A DNA stretch of 64,000 bases from Salinirubrum litoreum (GCF_020567425.1 NZ_JAJCVJ010000002.1:723068-787067); one strand, 5' to 3'; positions 32,408 through 41,631 are shown, counted from the first letter of the stretch. Numbers and translations: made by a program. Notes: generated from the sequence alone by a model not told the origin.

Positions 32408-33211
32408 TTACCACTCGAGCACGACACGAGCACCCGGGTCGAGACCGAACGCCTCGTCACCGCGCCCGTGGTTCACGTCGCACTCCACGTAGCCGTGGCT
32501 CCCGACCGTCACCAGTCGCTCGCCCTGCGCGACGCCCGCAAACGACTCGACCGCGGGCACACGCTCACCGTTTACCAGCACCGACTCGACACCAGCCAAC
32601 ACCGAACCCGGGACGTTCGTGATCGCGTTCCCGAAGTCGTCCACGACCAGCACCTCGCCCTCGGCGCGACCCCCGGCCTCTGCGTCGCCCTCGGTCCCGT
32701 CGTCCGCGACGCTGGCAGAGGGCAACTCGAACGCGACGAGGTCGTCGACCGCCATCGGCTCCAGATCGGCCAACGTCGCCATCGCGTCGACACCGACAGC
32801 GTGGATCTCTCCTGCTGTCGGCCCGAACACGTCCCGGCCGTGGAACGTCGCCGACGCCGGATTCTCGTACGTGATCTCGAACGCCGCCATGTCCGCGCCG
32901 GTCTGCTCGGCGAGTCGGCGCGCGACGGGCCGGAGGACGCCGTTGTCCGGGCCGACCAGCGCGTGGTCGCCGACCCGGAGCGCGACCGCCGACCGGTCGG
33001 TGCCGACGCCGGGGTCGATCACCACGAGGTGGACCGCCGGCGGGAAGTACGGGAGCGTCTCCCGAAGCCAGAACGCGCCCGCCCGTACCGACTGCCGGGG
33101 CAGGTCGTGGGCGACGTCGACGATCCGGGCGTCCTCGTCGACTTTCGAGCAGAGGACACCCTTCACGGCGGCCGGATACGGCGACCCGAAGTCGGAGGCG
33201 AACGTTATCAT
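32408..33211 (-). CDS. SAM hydroxide adenosyltransferase (SAM hydrolase, DUF62)
   Basis: A 267-residue enzyme of the family that cleaves S-adenosylmethionine with water to adenosine and methionine. Family marks are the N-terminal FASDFGSPYPAAVKG, the VHLVVIDPGVGTDR block, LVGPDNGVL, and the C-terminal domain VDDFGNAITN. An Asp/Gly/Glu-rich loop (about residues 168-182) interrupts the second domain. ATG 33211 lies one base after the stop of the NMN adenylyltransferase gene, so the two are surely co-translated. Confidence 0.92.
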   Translation of the reverse strand: MITFASDFGSPYPAAVKGVLCSKVDEDARIVDVAHDLPRQSVRAGAFWLRETLPYFPPAVHLVVIDPGVGTDRSAVALRVGDHALVGPDNGVLRPVARRLAEQTGADMAAFEITYENPASATFHGRDVFGPTAGEIHAVGVDAMATLADLEPMAVDDLVAFELPSASVADDGTEGDAEAGGRAEGEVLVVDDFGNAITNVPGSVLAGVESVLVNGERVPAVESFAGVAQGERLVTVGSHGYVECDVNHGRGDEAFGLDPGARVVLEW

Positions 33212-33212
33212 C

Positions 33213-33728
33213 TCACTCCCCGTTCGAGTCCGACGCAGAGACGCGCTGGATGCGCTCGATGCCGTCGATCTCCTCGACGACCTCGACGACCGGATCGGGA
33301 ACCAGCTTCCGCCACCCCTCGTCGTCGATCATCTTGTCCCGGATGTCGGTCCCTTCCAGCACCTCCCGCCGGAACATCGGGGAGCGCCGCACCTCGACGC
33401 CCGCCTCGTGGAACAGTTGGATAACGAGCGGGTTGTTCGAGTAGGCCACGTCGAACGTCGGACACATGCTCTGGACGTGACTGACCCAGACCGAGTTCCG
33501 GTCGAGGTCCTCGATGGGCACGGCGTAGGTGACGATGTCCACGTCCACCAACGCCTTCGTGAGCATCATGATTCGCTCGCCCGCCGTGAAGGGGTTGCGC
33601 TCGGTGTGGGAGTCACCCGCACTCCCGATGCCGAGGACGAGTTCGTCCACCTCCTCGGCGATCTCGGCCACCATGTGGTGGTGCCCCTCGTGGTAGGGCT
33701 GGAACCGGCCGATGTAGAAGCCCCGCAT
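33213..33728 (-). CDS. nadM: Nicotinamide-nucleotide adenylyltransferase, archaeal type
   Basis: Makes NAD from NMN and ATP; 171 residues, the usual archaeal length. GRFQPYHEGHHHMV holds the nucleotidyltransferase HxGH motif, GIGSAGDSHTERNPFTAGER binds nucleotide, and the C-terminal signature EVLEGTDIRDKMIDD carries the ISGTxIR-like motif as EGTDIR. It begins with ATG 33728, about 28 bp after a TATA box, and is the first gene of a two-gene unit with the SAM hydrolase. It is divergent from lonB. Confidence 0.95.
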   Translation of the reverse strand: MRGFYIGRFQPYHEGHHHMVAEIAEEVDELVLGIGSAGDSHTERNPFTAGERIMMLTKALVDVDIVTYAVPIEDLDRNSVWVSHVQSMCPTFDVAYSNNPLVIQLFHEAGVEVRRSPMFRREVLEGTDIRDKMIDDEGWRKLVPDPVVEVVEEIDGIERIQRVSASDSNGE

Positions 33729-33752
33729 ACCCTGCCGATACGCACCGCCGGA

Positions 33753-33760
33753 TTTATAAA
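33753..33760 (-). promoter_or_regulatory. TATA box of nadM
   Basis: The palindromic string tttataaa is centred about 28 bp before ATG 33728 on the minus strand. The spacing suggests a leaderless transcript. Confidence 0.6.
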
Positions 33761-33850
33761 GGCGGCGGGACGCGCCGTTCGGCCGAAACGCCGGGTAGAG
33801 GGGCCGTGGCGGGTGTTTACTGCTCCCCGTCGGACCGACACGGGGGGAGA

Positions 33851-33860
33851 AAGTATATCA
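33851..33860 (+). promoter_or_regulatory. TATA box of lonB
   Basis: The string aagtatatca lies 38-47 bp before ATG 33898. It predicts a 5' leader of roughly 15 nt. Confidence 0.55.
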
Positions 33861-33897
33861 GTCGCGCGTCCTTCCGCACAGGTAGCGACAGAGTTCT

Positions 33898-35946
33898 ATG
33901 AGCAACGAAACGAACACCGACGACAGCCTCCCGGACGAGGAGGTCGGCGAGCCGCGCCCCGAGAACGGCCACGAGCCACCGGGGGACGACGAGCCGACCA
34001 TCGACGACCTCGGGAGCGACGTTGAGGTCAACGCCGAAGTCGCCGACGAGGTCGACGAGGACGACCTCCTCGGTGGGCTTCAGATCGACTCGACCGCCGA
34101 GATCGAGGTCCCCGACCGACTGGTCGATCAGGTCATCGGGCAGGAACACGCCCGCGACGTCGTGATGAAGGCGGCCAAGCAGCGCCGCCACGTCATGATG
34201 ATCGGCTCGCCGGGGACCGGCAAGTCGATGCTGGCGAAGGCGATGTCCGAACTCCTCCCGAAGGAGGAACTGCAGGACGTGCTCGTCTACCACAACCCGG
34301 ACGACGGGAACAACCCGAAGGTGCGGACCGTCCCCGCCGGGAAGGGCGAGCAGATCGTCGAGGCCCACAAGGAGGAGGCCCGCAAGCGCAACCAGATGCG
34401 CTCGTTCCTCATGTGGATCATCATCGCCGTCGTGCTGGGCTACTCGCTCATCATCGCCGGTCAGATTCTGCTCGGCATCCTCGCGGCCGGGGTCATCTAC
34501 CTCGCCTTCCGCTACGGCTCACGCGGCGGCGACGCCATGATCCCGAACCTGCTGGTCAACAACGCGGACACCCAGACCGCGCCGTTCGAGGACGCCACGG
34601 GTGCCCACGCCGGTGCCCTGCTGGGCGACGTGCGACACGACCCGTTCCAGTCCGGTGGGATGGAGACCCCGAGCCACGACCGCGTGGAACCCGGTGCCAT
34701 CCACCAGGCGAACAAGGGCGTGCTGTTCGTCGACGAGATCAACACCCTCGACATCCGGTCCCAGCAGCACCTGATGACCGCGATCCAGGAGGGCGAGTTC
34801 TCGATCACGGGCCAGTCCGAGCGTTCCTCGGGCGCGATGGTCCAGACCGAACCCGTCCCGACCGACTTCGTGATGGTCGCGGCCGGGAACCTCGACGCGA
34901 TGGAGAACATGCACCCCGCCCTGCGCTCCCGCATCAAAGGGTACGGCTACGAGGTGTACATGGACGACACCATCGAAGACACCCCCGAGATGCGCCGGAA
35001 GTACGCCCGCTTCGTCGCCCAGGAGGTGGCGAAGGACGGCCGACTGCCGGACTTCACCGCCACCGCGATCGAGGAGGTCATCCTCGAGGCCCGCCGCCGT
35101 GCAGGCCGGAAAGGCCACCTGACGCTCGAACTCCGGAACCTCGGCGGCCTCGTCCGCGTCGCGGGCGACATCGCTCGTGGCGAGGACGCGGCCAACACGA
35201 CCCGCCAGCACGTCCTGCAGGCGAAGGGTCGCAGCCGCTCCATCGAGCAGCAGTTGGCCGACGACTACATCGAGCGCCGGAAGGACTACGACATCACGGT
35301 CGGCGAGGGCTTCGTCACCGGTCGCGTCAACGGCCTCGCGGTCATGGGCGAGGACTCCGGGATCGTCCTCCCCGTGATGGCCGAGGTGACGCCCTCGCAG
35401 GGGCCGGGCGAGGTCATCGCCACCGGTCAGCTGAAGGAGATGGCCGAGGAGGCGGTCCAGAACGTCTCCGCCATCATCAAGAAGTTCTCCGACGAGGACA
35501 TCTCCCAGCAGGACGTCCACATCCAGTTCGTGCAGGTCGGTGAGGGCGGCGTCGACGGCGACTCCGCCTCCATCACGGTCGCCACCGCCGTCATCTCCGC
35601 CTTGGAGGGTGTCGCGGTCGATCAGAACCTCGCGATGACCGGGTCGCTGTCGGTCCGGGGCGACGTGCTCCCGGTCGGCGGCGTCACCCACAAGATCGAG
35701 GCCGCCGCGAAGACCGGCCTCGACCGCGTGATCATCCCGGCCGCCAACGAGCAGGACGTGATGATCGAAGACGAGTACAAAGAGCAGATCGAGGTCATCC
35801 CGGTCTCGCACATCTCCGAGGTGCTGGACGTGGCACTGGAGGGCGAACCGGAGAAGGACGGACTCGTGGACCGTCTGAAGAACATCACCGGGCAGGCGCT
35901 CAACAAGCAGAGCGTCAAAGGGCCGTCGAGTCCCAGCCCGCAGTAG
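33898..35946 (+). CDS. lonB: Membrane-anchored ATP-dependent protease LonB
   Basis: A 682-residue archaeal Lon that degrades membrane and regulatory proteins. After a very acidic N-terminus (about 65 residues) come Walker A GSPGTGKS at 103-110, two adjacent transmembrane helices inside the AAA+ domain (about 163-203), Walker B VLFVDEINTLD and sensor residues in MVAAGNLDAM. The C-terminal Ser-Lys protease domain has GDSASITVATAVIS with the catalytic Ser and GGVTHKIEAAAK with the catalytic Lys. It is essential in studied haloarchaea. The CPBP protease gene starts on the base after its stop codon. Confidence 0.97.
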   Translation: MSNETNTDDSLPDEEVGEPRPENGHEPPGDDEPTIDDLGSDVEVNAEVADEVDEDDLLGGLQIDSTAEIEVPDRLVDQVIGQEHARDVVMKAAKQRRHVMMIGSPGTGKSMLAKAMSELLPKEELQDVLVYHNPDDGNNPKVRTVPAGKGEQIVEAHKEEARKRNQMRSFLMWIIIAVVLGYSLIIAGQILLGILAAGVIYLAFRYGSRGGDAMIPNLLVNNADTQTAPFEDATGAHAGALLGDVRHDPFQSGGMETPSHDRVEPGAIHQANKGVLFVDEINTLDIRSQQHLMTAIQEGEFSITGQSERSSGAMVQTEPVPTDFVMVAAGNLDAMENMHPALRSRIKGYGYEVYMDDTIEDTPEMRRKYARFVAQEVAKDGRLPDFTATAIEEVILEARRRAGRKGHLTLELRNLGGLVRVAGDIARGEDAANTTRQHVLQAKGRSRSIEQQLADDYIERRKDYDITVGEGFVTGRVNGLAVMGEDSGIVLPVMAEVTPSQGPGEVIATGQLKEMAEEAVQNVSAIIKKFSDEDISQQDVHIQFVQVGEGGVDGDSASITVATAVISALEGVAVDQNLAMTGSLSVRGDVLPVGGVTHKIEAAAKTGLDRVIIPAANEQDVMIEDEYKEQIEVIPVSHISEVLDVALEGEPEKDGLVDRLKNITGQALNKQSVKGPSSPSPQ

Positions 35947-36969
35947 ATGACCGAGTGGGCGGCGTTCGCGGGATTCGCGGGCGTCGTCACGGTTGCACTC
36001 CTCGTTTTGGCCTACGCGTCGCAGGGTACTGTCTCCGGCAGTGGCGACGCCCCACCGGCGGAGTCGCTCGCCGACCGGTCGGGCGACAGCGACCGACCGC
36101 GTGATCCGCCGGCAGAGACGGCCGGCCGCGATCCGCAGACGGCTGGCGACGAACAGGCCGGCGTCGAGCAGTGGGACGATCCGCCGGGAGTCGATCCGGC
36201 GTCGTGGACCGACTCGGACGACGCGACTGGACCGACCGGCGACGCGGCGAGTCCGGGTGACGACTCGCCGGAGGCAGACGAGGCAGACGAACTCACTGCC
36301 CGCCACGAGGCGGACGGCTTCGAGTGGGTCGCCAGCGAGCCGGTCACCCCGGCGTGGCTCCGGGGGGAGGGACCCGAGATGACCTCCGGACTGCTGTTGG
36401 CGAACGTCCTCGTCTCGCAGGGGTTGTTCGCCGGCTTTCTCCTCTTCGGCGCGTGGTTCACCGACGTGCCGGCGTCGGCGTTCGGCGTGACGAGTGCCCC
36501 GCTCAGCACCGGTCTGCCCGCGATTGCGGTCGGTATCGGTGTCGGACTCCTGCTGTACCTGTTGAACGAACTCGGTGCCGGCGTCGGCGACCGACTGGGC
36601 GTGACCGCCGACGAGAGTCTCCGGGAACTGCTCGCGCCCGACACGCGACTCGGCTGGGTCGTCCTGCTCGTCGTCGTCCTCCCCATCGTCGCCGGCTTCG
36701 AGGAGTTCCTCTTTCGTGGCGCGCTGATCGGCGTCGTCGCGGTCGGCTTCGACGTGTCGCCGTGGCTGCTCGCCGCGCTGTCGTCGGTCGCGTTCGCGCT
36801 CGGGCACGGCGCGCAGGGGCCGGGCGGTATCCTCGTGACCGGCCTGTTGGGGTTCGCGCTCGCGGTGACGTTCGTGCTGACCGGGAGTCTGCTGGCGGTG
36901 ATCGTCGCCCACTACCTCGTGAACGCACTGGAGTTCGTCGTCCACGAGGGGCTTGACCTCGGGTCGTGA
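35947..36969 (+). CDS. CPBP-family intramembrane metalloprotease
   Basis: A 340-residue protein. One N-terminal transmembrane helix is followed by a long acidic linker (about residues 30-130), then a CPBP/Abi domain of six or more helices. The active-site motifs are in order: EEFLFRGALIG (motif 1, EExxxR), FALGHGAQG (His of motif 3) and VAHYLVNALEF (His/Asn of motif 4). The family includes Rce1-type CAAX proteases and membrane protein processors. The ATG touches the lonB stop (TAGATG), so translation is coupled. A joint role in membrane proteolysis is an inference. Confidence 0.88.
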   Translation: MTEWAAFAGFAGVVTVALLVLAYASQGTVSGSGDAPPAESLADRSGDSDRPRDPPAETAGRDPQTAGDEQAGVEQWDDPPGVDPASWTDSDDATGPTGDAASPGDDSPEADEADELTARHEADGFEWVASEPVTPAWLRGEGPEMTSGLLLANVLVSQGLFAGFLLFGAWFTDVPASAFGVTSAPLSTGLPAIAVGIGVGLLLYLLNELGAGVGDRLGVTADESLRELLAPDTRLGWVVLLVVVLPIVAGFEEFLFRGALIGVVAVGFDVSPWLLAALSSVAFALGHGAQGPGGILVTGLLGFALAVTFVLTGSLLAVIVAHYLVNALEFVVHEGLDLGS

Positions 36970-37071
36970 TCGACACCCCCCTCCTCGGCTACTGTGAAAA
37001 ACAGGGACAAACGTGAGGGTCGTTCGTGGCTACCGACGGGCTTTTTGATGGGTTCCACCGTAGCCGGGGGC

Positions 37072-38826
37072 ATGAGAAACGCGAAGATCGTCTGCACGCT
37101 CGGGCCGGCCTCCGACGACCGGGGGACGATTCGGGACCTCGCAGACGCAGGGATGTCGGTCGCTCGGCTCAACGCGAGCCACGGGACGACGGAGGATCGC
37201 GCCGAGGTGATCGACCGGATTCGGTCGGTCGACGAGACCACCGAGGCACCGCTGGCGGCGATGGTCGATCTGAAAGGCCCGGAGGTTCGCACCGCACCGC
37301 TGGACGAGCCGATTCGACTGGAGACCGGGTCGGAAGTACGGTTCCCGGTCGGCGGCGAGGCGACACCCGAGTCGGTGGGGTTGTCACACAGCATCGCGGC
37401 GGCGGAACCCGGCGCGACGATTCTGCTGGACGACGGGCGCATCGAGGCGACCGTCCTGTCGGTCGACGGCGACGCGGTCGTCGCACACATCGAGTCCGGC
37501 GGGAAACTCGGCGGCCGGAAGGGGGTCAACGTCCCCGGCGTCGAACTCGACGTGGACCTCATCACCGAACAGGACGAGAAGGACATCGCGCTGGCCGCCG
37601 AGAAGGAGGCCGACTTCGTGGCGGCGTCGTTCATCCGGGACGCCTCGGACATCTACGCCATCGCGGACGCACTGGAGTCGCACGGCGCGGACATCCCGGT
37701 CATCGCCAAGATCGAACGCGCCGGCGCGGTCGAGAATCTCGACGAGATCATCGACGCGGCCTACGGCGTGATGGTCGCGCGCGGCGACCTCGGGGTGGAG
37801 TGTCCGCTGGAGGACGTGCCGATGATCCAGAAGCGGATCATCCGGAAGGGCCAGCAGGCCGGCGTCCCGGTCATCACCGCGACCGAGATGCTGGACTCGA
37901 TGATCCACGCCCGGCGGCCGACGCGCGCGGAGGCGTCCGACGTGGCGAACGCGGTGCTGGACGGGACCGACGCCGTGATGCTGTCGGGCGAGACGGCGGT
38001 CGGCGACCACCCGGTTCGGGTGGTCGCCACGATGGATCGGATCGTCCGCGAGGTGGAGTCGAGCGAGGAGTACGCCGAGAGCCAGGAACAGCGCGTGCCT
38101 ACGGCCGAGGACGCGTCCCGGACCGAGGCACTCGCCCGGTCGGCGCGGTACCTCGCGCGCGACATCGGCGCGTCGGCGGTCGTGGCCGCCTCCGAGTCCG
38201 GCTACACCGCCCGGAAGACCGCGAAGTTCCGCCCGGGCGTGCCGGTCGTGGCGACGACGCCGAACGACCGCGTCCGTCGCCAACTCGCGCTCTCGTGGGG
38301 CGTGAACGCGCAACTGGCGGAGTACACCGAGGGCGTCGACTCGATCATCGACGACGCCGTGGACGCGGCGCTGCGGTCCGGCGCGGCCGACAGCGGCGAC
38401 ACGGTGGTCGTGCTCTCGGGGATGATGACCGAACTGGAGGGGACGAACACGACGAACATGCTGAAGGTCCACGTCGCGGCCGAGGCGGTCGGCACCGGCC
38501 GGAAGGTCGTCGGCGGTCGCGTCACCGGTCCGGTGGCACGCGCGCCGGACGGCGACCTCTCGGACCTGCCGGACGGCGCGATTCTCGCGCTCGCGGCGGA
38601 CTTCGAGGGCGAGTTCACCGGCGACGTGTCGAAGATCGCCGGCATCGTCGACGCCCGACCGGGGATGACCGGCTACCCGGCGCTGGTGGCCCGCGAGATG
38701 GACATCCCGATGGTCTCGGGTGCACCGCTGCCGGACCGACTGGCAGACGGCGAGACGATCACCCTGCACGCCGAACGCGGCGTGGTCTACGAGGGTGACG
38801 TGATCCGGCGCGACGACCGGCGATAA
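37072..38826 (+). CDS. pyk: Pyruvate kinase with C-terminal PEP-utilising-type domain
   Basis: Transfers phosphate from phosphoenolpyruvate to ADP in glycolysis; 584 residues. The catalytic part shows CTLGPASDD, RLNASHGT, MVDLKGPEVRT, VMVARGDLGVE and MLDSMIHARRPTRAEASDVA. Beyond the normal Pyk length, about 110 residues form a swivelling PEP-utiliser-like domain. Its phosphohistidine motif is degenerate: GMTGYPALVAREMDIPMVSG has Tyr where other members have the active His, so no phosphoryl relay is expected. ATG 37072 begins the conserved RNAKIVCTLGP; the longer frame runs through the promoter region. Confidence 0.94.
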   Translation: MRNAKIVCTLGPASDDRGTIRDLADAGMSVARLNASHGTTEDRAEVIDRIRSVDETTEAPLAAMVDLKGPEVRTAPLDEPIRLETGSEVRFPVGGEATPESVGLSHSIAAAEPGATILLDDGRIEATVLSVDGDAVVAHIESGGKLGGRKGVNVPGVELDVDLITEQDEKDIALAAEKEADFVAASFIRDASDIYAIADALESHGADIPVIAKIERAGAVENLDEIIDAAYGVMVARGDLGVECPLEDVPMIQKRIIRKGQQAGVPVITATEMLDSMIHARRPTRAEASDVANAVLDGTDAVMLSGETAVGDHPVRVVATMDRIVREVESSEEYAESQEQRVPTAEDASRTEALARSARYLARDIGASAVVAASESGYTARKTAKFRPGVPVVATTPNDRVRRQLALSWGVNAQLAEYTEGVDSIIDDAVDAALRSGAADSGDTVVVLSGMMTELEGTNTTNMLKVHVAAEAVGTGRKVVGGRVTGPVARAPDGDLSDLPDGAILALAADFEGEFTGDVSKIAGIVDARPGMTGYPALVAREMDIPMVSGAPLPDRLADGETITLHAERGVVYEGDVIRRDDRR

Positions 38827-39480
38827 GCCGGCTGGGGCGATTGGGACGGGTTTCTGGTGGAACGTCGGTGGGTGGAGTCGGGAGTGGATTCGTGTGCTCG
38901 TGGCTGGTGTCTTCGAGGCTACTGTGGTCCGTGGCGACAACTCTGCCGCCGGTGTTGCTTGTACGTGGGACCACGACAGCACCACGACTGCGACCGCACC
39001 AGCACCGCGCCGACTGCCTGCGAGACCCTTGGTCTCGCTCTGTTCGGTTCGTCACCGGCGCGAAGCGCCGGTTTCCAGCGAGACCGAAGGTCTCGCCCGG
39101 CTCACGAAGACGCCGACCGCACCGCGACACCACAGCAGAGTTCCAACTCACGACCAATGTACCAGTCGACCGGGCTGGCGCGACCTCCGTGTCGCGCCGA
39201 CGGTCGCAGGGAGGCGCTTCGCTGATCTGACTGCTCCACCGGGTGTTGCGTGCGTCCCCGCGAACTCTCCGGGTGGGACTGAAAGGGGCCGCGCTCTCGA
39301 CTGGTCCCCGACGAGGTAAGCACCGCAAAGCAACGAGCGAGCTTGCTCGCTCGTCGACTGAGGCGCGTGGTTCGAGAGACGCCGTCGGCGTCTCTCGTCA
39401 TCACGAGAGAGCTTCGCTCTCTCGAACGACAACGAGTCGCGGACCATCGAGAGCGCGGGGGCTTTCACCGCTCGGTGTCG
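38827..39480 (-). repeat. Dispersed intergenic element, copy C (reverse orientation, hairpin-rich)
   Basis: A gap of about 0.8 kb without a credible gene. Read on the minus strand it has the head (ggtgaaagcccccgcgctct near 39458-39476 and ggcccctttcagtcccaccc near 39270-39290) with perfect 12-bp arms, tcgagagcgcgg (39447-39458) and ccgcgctctcga (39289-39300), around a variable insert. Its tail has gcggtgctggtgcggtcgca. The insert and middle hold at least six perfect short hairpins, including GCGAGACC/GGTCTCGC twice (39020-39038 and 39078-39096), CCGGCGC/GCGCCGG (39055-39071), ACGAGCGAGC/GCTCGCTCGT (39333-39354) and CGAGAGACGCC/GGCGTCTCTCG (39373-39397). The two-hairpin module flanks are not recognisable here. 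Confidence 0.65.
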
Positions 39481-39589
39481 TCGCTCGATTCCACATCTCC
39501 GACGTATTCGACAGAGTTCACACCATCAACAGAGTCGACCCGGATTCCAGCGTCTCACCGCCCGTATCGGCCTCACGACGTTCCGTACC

Positions 39590-39598
39590 GTTTATACC
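39590..39598 (+). promoter_or_regulatory. TATA box of the eIF5A gene
   Basis: The string gtttatacc lies about 23-31 bp before ATG 39621, implying a leaderless transcript that probably also carries the agmatinase gene. Confidence 0.6.
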
Positions 39599-39620
39599 GG
39601 CGCTCGAACAAACCCGGTGT

Positions 39621-39995
39621 ATGGCAAGAGAGCAGAAGCAGGTCCGCGAACTGCAAGAGGGGAGCTACGTGATGATGGAAGAGTCCCCGTGCAAGATCAA
39701 CCACTACAGCACCGCCAAGCCCGGCAAACACGGCAGCGCGAAGGCCCGCATCGAGGGCAAGGGCGTCTTCGACAGCAAGAAGCGGTCGCTCTCCCAGCCG
39801 GTCGACGCGAAGGTCTGGGTCCCGATCATCGAGCGCAAGGGCGGCCAGGTCGTCTCCGTCTCCGGTGACGACGCGCAGGTCATGGACCTCGAGACCTACG
39901 AGACGTTCACGATGCGCATCCCCGAGGGCGAGGACTTCTCGCCCGACGACGAGATCGAGTACCTCGAGTACGAAGGCCAGCGGAAGGTCGTCTGA
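39621..39995 (+). CDS. Translation factor aIF5A
   Basis: A 124-residue archaeal initiation/elongation factor 5A, which relieves ribosome stalling at difficult peptide bonds. The N-terminal SH3-like domain carries the hypusination loop [12 protein letters not shown], with K36 as the modified lysine. The C-terminal OB domain ends [14 protein letters not shown]. The length is typical for archaea. ATG 39621 follows the TATA box. The agmatinase gene starts 5 bp after its stop, a tight pair that fits the agmatine-dependent hypusine pathway of haloarchaea. Confidence 0.96.
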   Translation: MAREQKQVRELQEGSYVMMEESPCKINHYSTAKPGKHGSAKARIEGKGVFDSKKRSLSQPVDAKVWVPIIERKGGQVVSVSGDDAQVMDLETYETFTMRIPEGEDFSPDDEIEYLEYEGQRKVV

Positions 39996-40000
39996 GGCCG

Positions 40001-40822
40001 ATGTCGCTGCCGGGGGCCACCGCCGACCGCGACGCCGCCGACTACGTCGTCGTCGGCGCACCCCTCGACAGCACGACGACGTTCCAGCCCGGCACGCGCT
40101 TCGGCCCGGAGCGCGTCCGCCGGTTCGCCGAGACCTACGACGACTACGATCACGCGACCGAACAGTTCTTCTCCGATCTCTTCGTCCACGACGCGGGTGA
40201 CGTGCGCCCGTGGGACGACACCGCCGCGTACCTCGACCACCTGACCGGCGAACTCCGCGCGGCCGTCCTCGACGACGCGGTCCCCCTCCTCGTCGGCGGG
40301 GAACACACCGTCACGAAGGCCGGCGTCGAGGCGGCCGATCCGGACACGCTGGTCGTCCTCGACGCACACCTCGACTTACGCGACGAGTACGACGGCAACC
40401 CCCTGAACCACGCCTGCGTGACGCGTCGCGCCCTCGACACGGCCGACCGCGCCGTGATCCTCGGCGCGCGCACCGGGTCGCCAGAGGAGTGGCGTCGGGC
40501 AGCGCGCGACGACGTGACCGTGGTCGCCCCCGAGGCGGTCGCCGACTGGCTGGCCGACCCACCCGACTTCACGGAGGAGTCGGTCTACCTGAGTGTCGAC
40601 ATCGACGGCGCAGACCCCGGCTTCGCGCCCGGCACCGGGACGATGGAGCCCTTCGGTCTGACGCCCCGCGAGATGCGCGGGGTGGTTCGACACGTCGCAC
40701 CCCACTGCGTCGCCTTCGACACCGTGGAGGTGAACGACCGGGACGACGGGCAGGCGGCCGCACTCGCCGGGAAACTCCTGCGGGAGTTCGTCTACCGGCA
40801 CGCCGAGGCCCGCAACGACTGA
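40001..40822 (+). CDS. speB: Agmatinase / ureohydrolase
   Basis: Hydrolyses agmatine to putrescine and urea; 273 residues with a binuclear manganese site. Metal ligands are visible in LLVGGEHTVTKA, VVLDAHLDLRDEYDG and VYLSVDIDGADPGFAPGTGT. It is almost certainly co-transcribed with the eIF5A gene (5-bp gap). In haloarchaea polyamine precursors made from agmatine are used for deoxyhypusine formation on eIF5A, so the pairing is functional rather than chance. Another ureohydrolase substrate cannot be excluded from sequence alone. Confidence 0.9.
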   Translation: MSLPGATADRDAADYVVVGAPLDSTTTFQPGTRFGPERVRRFAETYDDYDHATEQFFSDLFVHDAGDVRPWDDTAAYLDHLTGELRAAVLDDAVPLLVGGEHTVTKAGVEAADPDTLVVLDAHLDLRDEYDGNPLNHACVTRRALDTADRAVILGARTGSPEEWRRAARDDVTVVAPEAVADWLADPPDFTEESVYLSVDIDGADPGFAPGTGTMEPFGLTPREMRGVVRHVAPHCVAFDTVEVNDRDDGQAAALAGKLLREFVYRHAEARND

Positions 40823-40866
40823 CCGGGAGCAAAACGCCTACCACGCGTGCCGCGCATCCTCCCGAC

Positions 40867-41631
40867 ATGGACCTCTCGGAGATCGTCACACGCTACGACG
40901 AACGGCTCGACACCGCCGCCTTCGCCGACCTCGACGCGAGTCCCAACGGCCTGCAGGTCGGCCCCGAGTCGGCCGACGTGGACCGGGTCGCCTTCGCGGT
41001 CGACGCGGTGGCGGCGACCGCCGAGGCCGCAATCGAGGCCGGTGCGGACCTGCTTGTCACTCACCACGGGATCGTCTGGGGCGACATCGAGCGCGTCACC
41101 GGGCGGAACTACGGCCGCATCGCGCCGCTCCTCCGGAACGACGTGGCGCTGTACGTCTCACACCTCCCGCTGGACAGCCACCCGGAACTGGGCAACGCGG
41201 CCGGGGTCGCGGACCACCTCGACCTCGACGGCCGGGAGCCGTTCGGCGAACTCGGCCCGGAGACGGTCGGCCTGCGCGGAACTGCGCCGGAGGCGTACAG
41301 CCACGCCGACCTCCGGGCGAGACTCGACGCGTTGGCGCAGGGAGACCAGTCGACGCAGGTGCTGGACTTCGGTCCCGACGAGATCGAGTTGATCGGTGTC
41401 GTCACGGGTGCGGGCGGCGACTGGCTCTCGGAGGCCGAGGCGCTCGGACTGGACGCGCTGGTCACCGGCGAGGGGAAGGGACGGCTCTACCACGAGGCGA
41501 GAGAGGCCGGCGTCTCGGTGTTCCTCGCGGGCCACTACGCGACCGAGACCTTCGGCGTCCGCCGGTTACAGACGCTCGCCGACGACTGGGGCCTGGAGAC
41601 GACCTACGTCGAGCATCCCACCGGATTGTAA
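40867..41631 (+). CDS. NIF3-family dinuclear metal-centre protein
   Basis: A 254-residue NIF3/YbgI-like protein. Metal-site motifs are the N-terminal ASPNGLQVG, LLVTHHGIVWG and VSHLPLDSHPELGN, and the C-terminal VTGEGKGRLYHEAREAG and AGHYATETFG. The family forms toroidal hexamers with a di-metal site; GTP cyclohydrolase I type 2 activity has been claimed for some members, but the role is unsettled. ATG 40867 lies 44 bp after the agmatinase gene, so it could belong to the same operon. Confidence 0.9.
   Translation: MDLSEIVTRYDERLDTAAFADLDASPNGLQVGPESADVDRVAFAVDAVAATAEAAIEAGADLLVTHHGIVWGDIERVTGRNYGRIAPLLRNDVALYVSHLPLDSHPELGNAAGVADHLDLDGREPFGELGPETVGLRGTAPEAYSHADLRARLDALAQGDQSTQVLDFGPDEIELIGVVTGAGGDWLSEAEALGLDALVTGEGKGRLYHEAREAGVSVFLAGHYATETFGVRRLQTLADDWGLETTYVEHPTGL

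Noticed and set aside
34519-36945. 808-codon minus-strand frame opposite lonB and the CPBP gene
   Set aside because: Both genes on the plus strand have complete catalytic motifs. The antisense product is a low-complexity Asp/Arg/His mixture produced by high GC3.
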